From the NCBI GenBank assembly GCA_019022495.1, contig JAFEKR010000023.1, positions 1 to 64,000 of the forward strand: 64,000 nucleotides of DNA, given 5' to 3'. The stretch is from Epichloe hybrida (taxonomy: Eukaryota; Ascomycota; Sordariomycetes; Hypocreales; Clavicipitaceae). Below, piece by piece: positions 35,558 through 46,800 of the stretch (the first letter of the stretch is position 1; each line of letters begins with the position of its first letter). The notes below the pieces were generated by a model that saw nothing but the letters and a program-made list of their open reading frames with translations, was not told the origin of the DNA and ran no database searches. The position numbers were made by a program, and so were the translations under genes.

Positions 35558-36501
35558 TTACTATATCTCACTGCCTATTATAATATAGCCTGTATTATTA
35601 TAGGCAAACTAACCCACAACCTCTTAATATTACATATTGTAATACTATAATAATTGCTTCCTTTTATTCTTCTACTATTATATTATTCCTAGAGATATAG
35701 CTACTTTACTCTACTACAAAAGCTATAATTAATGCTATTTAAAATATATAAGCAAGCGAGGGATTTGTTATAGTTAAGTCTAGTGGTAGTTATTTATGGT
35801 AAACTAGCGAGAGAGATTTATTTAAACTTTAATATTAGCATAGTAGCTAATATAGGCCTTTTAGTATTAATATAGGTATTTATAGAACCTCCTTATGAAA
35901 ATTATAATGCCCTTTTATTATATAAGTATAATATAATTAATATAAGAAACTATAGGTTCCTTTAGTTAAGTAAAACCTATATAATTATGATCTAGTTATT
36001 TCTCTGTTAGATTTTAGTATACTATAACTTTAAAGTTAAGAGAAATTCAGCCTTTTACTCCTTTAAATAAAGGTAGAAAACCTTAGTAAGCTTAGTATAT
36101 TATTAATAAAGTAAATTGTAGGCTAAATTATGTAAGAGCACCCTAAGGTCTATGTTACTAGCCTGGATGTTTTTTATATCTAGTGTTAGCTACGCCTTAT
36201 ATAATATTACCTAGGAATATTAATATAAAAATTTATTAATTTTCTTAAAGATAATGACTGTATTTTCTATAAGGTAATCTTTTAGGGTGTTTCTAGAAAG
36301 CTTTTATAAGTATTTTAGGTATATAAGGATTTAATTTAGTAATAGAAGTAAAATCCAGAGCTATTATAGATAGATAATATATATAAGGTTAACTGCTTTA
36401 ATCTGCCCTTATTATAAGTTACTAGCGTTATATCTCTGTATATAATATTTAGTGTTGCTTTTAGCCTTGCTACTAAAGAGAACTATAAGGCTTATACTTA
36501 G
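35558..36501. other. Unassigned AT-rich relic
   Basis: RIP-type composition. Plus-strand pieces read as protein-like (for example around 36150-36330), possibly an old DNA transposon, but no motif is firm. Confidence 0.35.
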
Positions 36502-37003
36502 TATAAGAGACCTAGAAGGTGTGCTAGGAATCCTAATAGACTAAAAGATCTGCTAATGCTAGCTGTTGCTAATATTACACCTTATAATTACTTAAGACCT
36601 GTTACCTAGGGCCTTAGTCTCTATTAGGCCTTATACACAGCGCCTTATAATTATCCTTCCCTTCCCTAGGGCTTATCCTAAGCTAGCGCGCTACCACCAT
36701 CTAGTTAGGGATTAGGCCTGGCTTTTGTGGCCTTTAGATAATTAGTAATTGCGAACCCCTAAGGCCTAGTGTAGTGACCCACACCTGCCCTGTGAGCCTA
36801 ACGTAAGCTACCTAGCCTAAGCAATCCCGTATAGCTTACTCTGCGCTGGGATTTGAACCTAGGACTAGTAGCTAGAAGGCCTGTAATGGCTAGTATAATT
36901 ATAAGAGACCTAGAAGGTATGCTAGGAATCCTAATAGACTAAAAGATCCGCTAATGCTAGCTATTACTAATATTATACCTTATAATTACTTAAGACCTAT
37001 CAC
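36502..37003. repeat. 104-bp direct repeats flanking an unmutated island
   Basis: Copies at 36502-36605 and 36900-37003 both start TATAAGAGACCTAGAAGGT and differ by transitions. Between them, 36606-36899 is a less mutated island with a tRNA-like T-arm. The spacing (398 bp) is too large for a target duplication, so a segmental duplication or recombination product is likely. Confidence 0.8.
36846..36862 (-). other. tRNA T-arm-like motif
   Basis: The minus strand reads CTAGGTTCAAATCCCAG. This is a perfect tRNA T-arm if one TpA is restored to TpG, with the box B core GGTTCAAATCC. Upstream the D-arm and anticodon arm do not fold convincingly, so this is at best a tRNA-derived retroposon or tRNA pseudogene. 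Confidence 0.35.
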
Positions 37004-37068
37004 GTGGACCTAGCCCTATAGCGTGGTGCACTAGTGGGGTGCACCTATGTTATAAGTAGGGCCTTACA
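37000..37068 (-). repeat. Gypsy C LTR fragment, reverse
   Basis: About 69 bp matching the outer part of the reverse C LTR (CACGTGGACCTAGCCC through GGCCTTACA). It is truncated on the left at the end of the second 104-bp repeat. Confidence 0.75.
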
Positions 37069-38323
37069 CTTAGCTTTTAAGGCATCTTAAGCTAGCTATA
37101 GAGGCTGCTAGTATTAAAATACTACGTGTTATTATTATGGATTTTAATAAAGCTCTTAAATCTAGCCTTTGAACCACCTTCCTATTATTATAGTAGTAAA
37201 TATGTAGGTAGTATTTACTATGGAATATTATAATAAATATTATAAAGAAGTGGAAAGGAAACCTTAATAACTATAATATCCTTAAACCACTAGCGCGTAT
37301 AAGAGCGCCAAAATCACGCTAGGCACGCCCTTATAATAACTATATTAATAAAGCTAACTAACCTTAGAATAATAATAAAGATTATATTATAGGGCTTAGT
37401 TCTAAGCTAGTAGAGATAGCTACTATATTAGACTAATCTATTATAGAGGCTCTTAGTAAGCCTATTCTTTATAAGATTAAAGATACACCACTTATAGCTT
37501 CTAGTATCTGTAATACGTGGTAATTTATGCTATTTGCGCCTACTAAGGCTAATTTTTTAAAGCATTAGGATAAGCTCTAAGACTAATTTAAAGAGTAGGA
37601 TAGTAAGTTTAAGCCTAGTAATCCTAACTAGAAGAACCCTTACTAACCTTACTCTTAGTGATTATTATATACCTTAATTTAATATATTTACTATAGTGTT
37701 ATAAATAGGCTGTATTTACTATAGACCTAAACTAAAATTTCGGAATATTAAGTATATCTTATATAAAGGGATCCTATAGTTACTTAAAGGTATCTTATAA
37801 GCTATGATTTATTAATTTATATATCCTTTATAAATATATCTAGTAGCTTATTTAGAGCTATTACGCTACCTTTTCTATAAAATTTAAGAAGTAACTAAAG
37901 AGCTACTAAATTAATTAGGATAACTACCTAATTACTTACCCTTTAGCCTGTAAATTAAGCTAGTTTCTAATAAATTAGGTTATTTAGTAATATTAGAAAG
38001 TAAAGGATAAAGAAGAAGGTAAAGCGCCTAGGACCTTATATAGTTATAAGTTTATAGTATAGTTTAGAATCCCTTATAGCTATATAATTACTACTATACT
38101 GGAGAGTAGTAGTAAGCTTCTTATAACTTACTTTAACTATTACTAGTAGCTAAAGCTAATTACTAATAAATAAGAGGCTTAAATTATTATTATTATTAAG
38201 CCTAACCCTAATAATATAGGCAGGTAATAGTAAGCCTATAATAGCCCTACTATATTACTAGGCTAAGTTTTAAATATAAGGAGAATCTATAATACTTTAG
38301 AATAGTCTTATATACTAGCTAGG
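37069..38323. other. Unassigned AT-rich sequence, left flank of gypsy E
   Basis: RIP-type composition throughout. Scattered plus-strand protein-like pieces occur but none is identifiable. Its continuation on the other side of gypsy E is 63509 onward. Confidence 0.35.
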
Positions 38324-38328
38324 GTAAG

Positions 38329-38536
38329 TGTTACGTGCTGGCTTTGCACGTTGTTAAGTCAAATCCGTCAGAGGGGCTAACGGATTCGTAGGTTTGTAAG
38401 TTATACTAAGTTTACTTATAAAAGCTACTCTTAGGGGCAGGTTTAGATGTTAGAAGTAAGTTAATTTCTCTAACTACGGAGCTAAATCCGCCCTTATTTA
38501 TATTACCTGTGGCTAAGCTTATTCTACTATATAATA
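38329..38536 (-). repeat. Gypsy E 3' LTR
   Basis: 208 bp, left boundary of E, preceded by GTAAG. It is less mutated than the other LTR (for example GTGCTGGCTTTGCACGTTGT here against ATACTAGCTTTACATATTAT there). Confidence 0.92.
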
Positions 38537-38849
38537 AGTGCTAGGCATGCCTTAAAAGATAACTATCCTAGTTATAACTAGCTAAACATATCCTAATTTA
38601 GTATCTGTAATAAAGTAAACATCCCCTCCTAGCTACTAAAGTAACAAAAGAAAACTAATTTAATATATTTATTACTAAATAATTAATTACTATACTCCCT
38701 TAATAGTGTTAATTAAAATCATTATGTTAAATAATAAATCCCTAATTCTATGACTACCTATTCCTTTTTGCTTTATATTCTTATTCTTCCTTACTAAATT
38801 ATTCTCTCCTTTCCTTACTTACTATATTCCTTTGCCTTAATATCTTTTT

Positions 38850-41750
38850 TGCCTTTATAATTATGTTTAATTTTATCTTATTATTAAATAAAACACTCCT
38901 TCTTTATATCTATTAAATTAATCTAGTAACCTAGTAAATTTGTCTTTCTTAGTTATATTCTTATTCGCTAGCTTATTAACTTATATATATAGTATTACTA
39001 GATGTAAATCCGCTGGCTTATTAGGTTTTACGTATAGTATTACTAGTTATAAAACTACTTAAGCTACTTTTAGCTTTAGTCCTAATTTTTCTATTAGTCT
39101 TAGTCTCTTTATTAGTATTTCTAGCACTAGAGTGTTTGCACGCGCTTACTTATCTATTAATCTAGTTTTATTAACTAATCCTAGTATTTATAACTTTCCG
39201 CGTGGTATTTCTAGCACTAGACTATCCTTTTTTAATTATACCTCTGCTAATTTAGTGCGCTTATTTACTATTTCTAGCGTAACTATTATAGACTATAGCT
39301 TTATAATAGTTTTCTTTAGCATTTATAGTCTAGATTCCACTAGACTTAAGACTATTAAAGTTAGTTCTATAGTAACTAATTTTACTATTTTGATATTTTC
39401 TTTAAGCTTCTTCTACTCTAGTAAGAGCCTATTAATAAATATTACTTAGAGATTAATCTTATTACGCAGTTCTATTACTATAGCTGCTAATTCTGCTATC
39501 TTTTTCTTATGCTCTTTTTTATTAATTATATTACGCTTTAAACTATTAATCTAGTTATTGAATTCCTTTAGCACTTTACCTAATTCTAGGCTTAGGATTT
39601 TTCCTTTTTAGTCCCTTGGTATTTCTAATACTTAGATAAATTTTTTAGTTATTAATTTTATATTCTCCTTTACTACCTCCTCTAGCTTTATTACCTTATT
39701 CTTATATTTATTAACATCTTTATTTATATCTTTTATAAGGTTTTCTACTACTTTAAATTTAGTATCTATCTTATTAATCTTATTAATTAAATTATTAATC
39801 TTACTTATCTTATATTCCTTAGTTCTTTCTTTATTTTATTAGAATTTAGCTAATTTAATTATTACTAATATCCTCCTTATCTTAATACAAAGCAAATCTA
39901 TTCTCCTAATACTAGTAAGTCCTCCTGTAATTATACTATTTACCCCTTTATATTTATTTATAAATCTTAAAGCTAGTAAGTCTGCTTATAGTAGTAGTAA
40001 TACTATACTATTATAGGTAGTATATTAGTAGCTATATTTAACTATAATACTATTATAATAAGCTGCTACTACTATTTTTACCTAATGCTTTACTTATCTA
40101 GTTACTTTACACTCTATTAGATTTGCTATTAATTAATATACTAGTTTCCTTACTTATTACACTACTTACTATTATATACTTAATATAGCTTATTATTTGT
40201 TAAAAATAGTAAAGATCTAGATTACTATGTTCTATTATAACATAAAGTAAGTATCCCTTAAATCTACCTCTAATCTATTAGCTACTATAGTAGTACTATT
40301 TAAGGCGAATTTATAAGTATAAGCCTATATTACATAGTAAATATCCTATATACTTACCTTCTGGCCTACTATAGTGTGCTTAAAGCTACTAAAGTTAATT
40401 AATTTAATATCTTTTCCTTTATATTTAGCATTAAATTCCTCTATTACTCTTTTACGCGCTACTAATCTAATCTTTAGTATTAGTAAATAATTCTCTAATC
40501 TAAATCCTAGTTTTCTAAATTTAGCGAATAGTAATTAAAAATTAAGTTTTCTAATTTACTTATACACCTATAATAGTATAATAAGGTATTTAGCAGGCAT
40601 ATTATTAATTTTATCTTTAAATTTAGTCTTAAGTTCTTTTTCCTTGCCCTTAGACCCTATAAAGTTAGATTCTCTATTACTACTAGATCTAGTTTTAGGT
40701 TTAGATTCTTTATTATTATTACTATTAACTTTATATTTAGTATTCTTATTACTTAATTAAGTAAGGTTAATTTTCTCTGTGTTATTACCACTCTTATTAC
40801 TATCCTAGTAGTTAACTTCCTCTTTACTACTATTATTTTCCTTAGTTATATAGATAAGTTTATTACTCTTTTAAGCTACTTTACTTAGAGCTTACTATTC
40901 TTGTTTCTAAATTTATTCCTAATTATCTTCTAGTAGTTACTATAATACCTAATCACTTTCTTATCTTTCTACCTCTAAATCTAGCACTATAGCTAGGTAA
41001 TCTTTACTACTATTGTTTTTTCTATTTATATCTTATAATAGGGGCTTTATTTTAGCTACCTTTTTAATAATAGTAGTAATAGCTTTAACATTTTCTACGC
41101 TACCTATAGCTACCTATAATAGCTTATTTAATTTATCTTATATTATTATTAAGCCTACTAGATACTATTATTAGCATAAAATTATGATTTACTTTAGTAA
41201 ATTTATAAACTCTTAAAATTAGTGAAATTCTAGTACTAACTTTAATACATAGTATAACCGCTTTAGTTCTTTAAAAATAACTACTATACCTAATTCACAT
41301 AGGAGGTTATCTGCCTATTATTTATATATAGCCTTTTCTTCATAGGAATTAACTAAGTATTATACTAAATCTATATATACTAATTCTCTAATTATTTAAT
41401 TTTAGCATATTAAAGCTAGGCACTAAATACATAGGTATACTATATATATTTACTTATAAATTATTTAGTTATATATATCTAACTTATTATTAAATAGAAT
41501 AAAGTCTAGTCTTTTACCTAGGTAGTAATATAGGTTATAATTAATTATATAAGCTTTATATTTAAGCTTAGAGGGAGTGTTTCTATATATTATATAAAAC
41601 CTCTTATAACTATTACACTTCTTTATCTCCTCTAGATAACACTCTTTTACTTCTAATAGCTTATAAAACTCTATTTTTCTTATATTACTAAATTTATATA
41701 ACTTAGCTATATAGTAAAAGAAAGCTTTATAAGATTATATACGCTTATAC
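38850..41750 (-). pseudogene. Gypsy E accessory open region downstream of pol
   Basis: After the chromodomain the minus strand continues as a long coding-like stretch of about 2.9 kb. The first part includes CYLEEIKKCNSYKRFYIIYR and YYYLGKRLDFILFNNKLDIY (about 41650-41480). It is followed by a polar Asn/Ser/Lys linker near 40870-40680 and KRVIEEFNAKYKGKDIKLIN (about 40455-40395). The last part is coiled-coil-like (for example INKIDTKFKVVENLIKDINK near 39780-39725). Only TAG/TAA-type breaks interrupt it. I do not recognise a family. It is not gag, protease, RT, RNase H or integrase of this element, which are all accounted for elsewhere. It may be an extra ORF of the element or a captured gene; borders and number of ORFs are uncertain. 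Confidence 0.55.
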
Positions 41751-42049
41751 TAAATCTAACTATGCTAAGTTTATGTTAGTATTAGGGTTATTATAAAATA
41801 TAGAAAATATAATAATTTAAAGAATATAACTACACAGGTACTAAATCTAACTACGCTAAGTTCACGTAAGTATTAGGGGTTATTATAAGGTGTAAAGAAT
41901 ATAAGAATTAAATAAATACAACTACGTAGTTATTAAATAGCTTTATAAGGTAATAGGAAATATTAACATTAAATGAAATTACATACGCACGCACTAGATC
42001 TAGCTACGCTAGGAATATAAAGGTATTATAAGATATTATAGGATATAGG

Positions 42050-43135
42050 TTAAGTGGGTTACCCTTAGCTAATATAATAAATAATATATGTAGGAGGATG
42101 TAATAATTCCGTGCTAATACATCGAATTCGCCCCTTATTATTATGCCTTTCCTTTAATATTATTATTCTATAGGAGGTTTAAGGCCTTTCTTTATATACT
42201 CCCTTACCTAATTAATTAGGTTTTTCTTAAGATAATTCTCTACTATCTTAGCTATATTAATCCTTATTTCATCTTCTATAATCTATTAGTTATCCTTAGT
42301 AGTGTAGCCCTTTTATCTAATAAGGAATTTAATTCTTAATATTTTAGTTTGCTTAAAATTCTTAATCTAATAGCCATAAATTCTCTTAATTTCCTAATAG
42401 TCTACTTCCTATAAATTATTAAATATAATTAGTAAAGGAGCTACCTTTTCTCTCTTAAATAGGTCTTTTCCTTAGGCTAGCTTCTAAATCTATATAGCTA
42501 ATACTACTAGATGCACATATGAATTTAGAGGGAAATCTAATTAATATACTAAGGGATTTACTTTTTCTAATACCTTATATAGCCCTACCCTTTATAGGGA
42601 CTATTTCTTCTTTAGTTTGCTAGGTAATTTATATCCCTTATGTAGTTATAAATATACTATGTCTCCTTTGTTAATATTAACTAGTTTATAGTAATTATTA
42701 TATTGAATTTTAGTAAGCATAGCTGCTATTATAATCACTAATTAGGCCTTATGCTAGTATAATTTTCGCAGTACCGCGATATTATTTACGTTAAATCTAG
42801 TGTTAGTTATGTTATTTAAAGAGAGTAAATTAATAATACTTAGCGGATAGAAACTATATAATAGCTTGTTAGGAGCCTGCCCTATGCCCGCAGCTATAGT
42901 GTTATTTAGCTAATACTATAATGCTAGTAATAATAATATCTATATCATATCCAGGTCTATTACTATATGATATTATATTGTAATTATTACTATCTAATTT
43001 TTCCTTTCTGTGATTTTATTTATCTAAGGGTAATATACTATGCTTATAAGGAGTTTGACTCCTATATGCCTAAATATCTCCCTCTATATATTAGATATAA
43101 ACTTTAGGTCTTTATTACTAATAATTTATCTTAGT
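42050..43135 (-). pseudogene. Gypsy E integrase C-terminal part and chromodomain
   Basis: Minus-strand reading at the right end gives IISNKDLKFISNI-REIFRH and IGVKLLISIVYYP-INKITE. These match the integrase catalytic region IISDRDPKF...LGVKLLMSTAYHPQTDGQTE. Further left, FLIR-KGYTTKDN reads as a chromodomain (about 42320-42260). The frame is interrupted at 43136 by copia A and resumes at 50451. Confidence 0.85.
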
Positions 43136-43140
43136 AATCC

Positions 43141-43428
43141 TGTTGGAATAAAGGTGATATTAATCGCGCGTCGCAGCCGTAATTACCTGGCAAAAGCTTA
43201 GGCCACGCGCGCGCCCTATATGTGACTCATAACCTAGCCTGTTGATTAGCTAGGAAATGTAGGGCTATAAACGCGTGGCCCCCTTTCCTTCTATTATTAT
43301 AGATTCTAGCTTTTGACTTCTCTTTTCTACACACATAACGCAGCCTAGAATAGATAAATTAATAATAATATTATTCTTCGGGCTTATAACCTTATTATAT
43401 TAAATTTAATACCCTGTGAAAACTAACA
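43141..43428 (+). repeat. Copia A 5' LTR
   Basis: 288 bp, TGTTGGAATAAAGG to AAAACTAACA. It retains CpG-containing motifs such as TCGCGCGTCGCAGCCG, so it is less mutated than the interior. Confidence 0.93.
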
Positions 43429-43849
43429 CTGATTAGTAGTTACCTTTACAAATAACTACGTAATCTTTAAACACCGTAAATTAGTAAGGTTAATTAGAAG
43501 AGGTAGCTTACCTAATAATGACTTACCCTATAAAATAGGAGGGCTACGTTTAATAATAAGTTATGCTAATAGAAAGGTATAATATAGCTCTCTTCTTACT
43601 TTAATATTAATATCTATATTTATATGAATTCTAAAATAATAAAGAAGGGTTTAACGCTAGTAGCTAAGCTATCCCCTTGTCTTTCTTTATTATATATTTA
43701 ATCACGTATTTAAAGTTAACTACCTTACCTTATAATTCTTTATATTAATAATATAAGTTATATAACTTATATTTACACCCCTCCTATCCCCTTATATTAA
43801 AAGATCTACTCCCCCTTAATTAATTAGAATATTAGATATAGCTAGACTA

Positions 43850-46800
43850 TCTAGGACCTCTAGTTAATTTAGAGTTCCTAGTAAGAGCGATAGCTATAAT
43901 AATGCTATAGAAGGTATTAAAGCTAGAGATAGTAGTAAACACCCTAATAAAGGGAAAAACCTTATTTACCCTACCTAAATCCTATATATTTTTGTAAAAC
44001 TCTAATAATATATTATAAAGGAATTACTTTAATAAATAGAAAACTCTAAATATAAAGAGATAATAATACCTAAGGAAATCACCCTTTATATTATTATTAA
44101 GACTAAATAGTATAGAGAATAAGGGTTATTTAGGAGAACACTTTTCTTTAAATTTAGTAATAACTTTTATAAATAGCTAAGGAGTAAGTTTATAGAAGGG
44201 AGAGACCTTTCCTAAAATAGACTTTAAGACTATCTCCTTTATAATAAAGTGTATATAATAGTTAGAAGAGGTATAAAGATAGTAAATAACCTTAAAGAGG
44301 TAGTAAACTAGGAAGAATTTTAATTCTAGACTCTTAAAGAAATTAAGAAAGCTAGGAAGAAGTATATAGGCTTCTAGAAGAACTTAAAAAATAAAGATTT
44401 CCTTTGTAACCTACTAGATAATAGGGATATTAGGTTCTAATAGCTTACCCCTTTACCCTGCTTATTAGTATAATTACTATTAAAGGGATTAGCAAGCTAA
44501 TCTCCCCTAAGAAGGTTAATTAATCTAGAATTAAGGGCACTAAAGAATACTATTTATAAGTATTTATAAGTAACTCCCTTGCCTATACCTTTGCCTAAGA
44601 TAGTTTAGTAAAATTACCCTAAAAATATTACTAATAATGCCCCTAAGCTAGAGCATTACTAATAGAGTTAACCCCTACTACCTAGGGCTAATATTACCTC
44701 TATTAGCATAGCCTAAAGGGCTATACTTCCTTCTCCTTAATATAAGGGAGAGGAAAATTAGAAGGGATAATAGACCCTAAGGTTACTTCTTATAAAGCTA
44801 CCCTCTTACTTCCTAAGGACCTCACTACCCCTTTTATAAATATAAAAGGAAGTATTTAGAGAACCTTTATAGACTTAAAGGCCTTCTCTAAAGTAAATTA
44901 TAGACTTATTAAAGGTATACCCTAAAGAATAACTCTATAGTACTAATAACTATAATATTCTTAAATTAAAGCTTTAAATATTCTAAAGGAAGTGTAAGTT
45001 ACTTAATATATAACCTAAATAAGCTAGTTATACCTTTAAGGTTATACTTAAAGGTAAAGCCTTATAATACTATATAAACTACCTCTTAAAACCTAGTTAA
45101 CTATAAGACCTCCCTATGCTTATTAGCTATATAAGAGAATAATTTAAGACTAAGGATATATAGTAAAGATATCTCCTAGAGTAAAATAACTTTACTTTAT
45201 AAGAAATAAGAAATAATAACCTAAGTAAGTTAATAATTAATTATTTTAATAAACTTATAAAGAAGCTAGCTATCTTATAATAAGTAGTACCTAAGGTAGG
45301 CTAAAGTAAAAGGGTACTTTAGAATTAACTTATAAAAGCTTATAATAGTATTCTAAAATATAGAGAAGCTATTATAGACTTACTAAAGGGACTATAAGAA
45401 TTCTATAAATAGATTAGAATAATAATCTAACTTATTAAGGAAGAGAAGAAAAACTATTAATAGTTTCTAACTAAAACTATAACCCTAGAGTAATTTTAAA
45501 CTAACTAAAGATATAATAGGAAAGGAAAAGAGACCTAATACCCTTTAAAACTATAAGGAAGAGAAGGAGTTTCCTATATAAAGAAGTGCTATATATATGG
45601 CAAAGAAGGATGCTAGTTATCTAAGCATTTAGAAGAGAACTATAAGAAGGCGTACTAATGCTTTAAGAACTACTACCTTACGGATTTAGCTAGTGACTTA
45701 TATAATTCATTCCTTATATAGTATAAAGGGGAAAATAAGCCTTAATCCCCTATTAATAACGAAATCGCTTAGTATATAAAGAGCATTAGATTTAATAATA
45801 GCCCTAATAGTATAAATAGGCTAGTACTTACAAGCTTCTTTAATTATAGAACGTAACTTAATAGCGAAAGAATAGTTAAAATCCTAATAAGTTAAGTAGC
45901 TTATTATAGTCTTAGTAAAGAAGACCCCTTTAAGCAGGAACTCTTAAGTAAAGCTTTAGTAATGTTTATACTAGAAGATTACTATTCCTATATAATATTC
46001 TAAGGGATTATACCTAATATAGGAGCTATAAAATTCTCTATAGTAGGGCACCCTTAATTTCTTACTTTGTAATATTAAATACCTAAACTAAAGCTTAATA
46101 AATTAATAGCGAAAAAGGTATTAGTTAGATTTAGCGTGGGAGAACTAATTATCACACTTAGAGTAGCTAACATGCCTACTCCCTTTAGGGATATTCTCTT
46201 TTAGGTTATACTAATAAATACTCTATTTCTCTTATCTCTTAATAATATAGATTATTTATAAATTAACTTTAATATCTCTAAAAACACACTATAATAAGGA
46301 AATATTAAAGTCCTTATTATCTACAAATAAGGGCATGCTTAGATGCTACTTACGTAGAAGGAAGAAGTAGTTGCTTAGAGCTACCTTATGGAAGGTAAGC
46401 TATAATAATTATATTATTACTTTAGGTATCTATTAATCTAATAGCTATATAAGGTTCTTTATAGATTAGGATATAATATTAATATTAAGGCTATTAAGGA
46501 GCTAATAAGACTTTACTACTAATACTAAATATATGTAAATAGCCCTAATTACTTTAAATTTACTCTTAAGGATAAGTATAGCTTTAACTATAAAGTAATA
46601 GTAAATATTTTCTACCTTAATAGTAACCGCCCTACGCTTTACACTATAGATATAGCTATAGCGTTTAATGTAGTAAAATTCCTTAATAATATCTTTATAA
46701 AAATAACTTAGGAAGCCCTCTAGATATACTAGATTAATGCTTACCTAGGCCCTTTGGATTTTGTTATTATAGACACTATAATAAACTTCTATAGTAATGA

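Noticed and set aside
39132..39449. 105-codon plus-strand frame within gypsy E
   Set aside because: It is antisense to the better-supported minus-strand coding texture of the accessory region.
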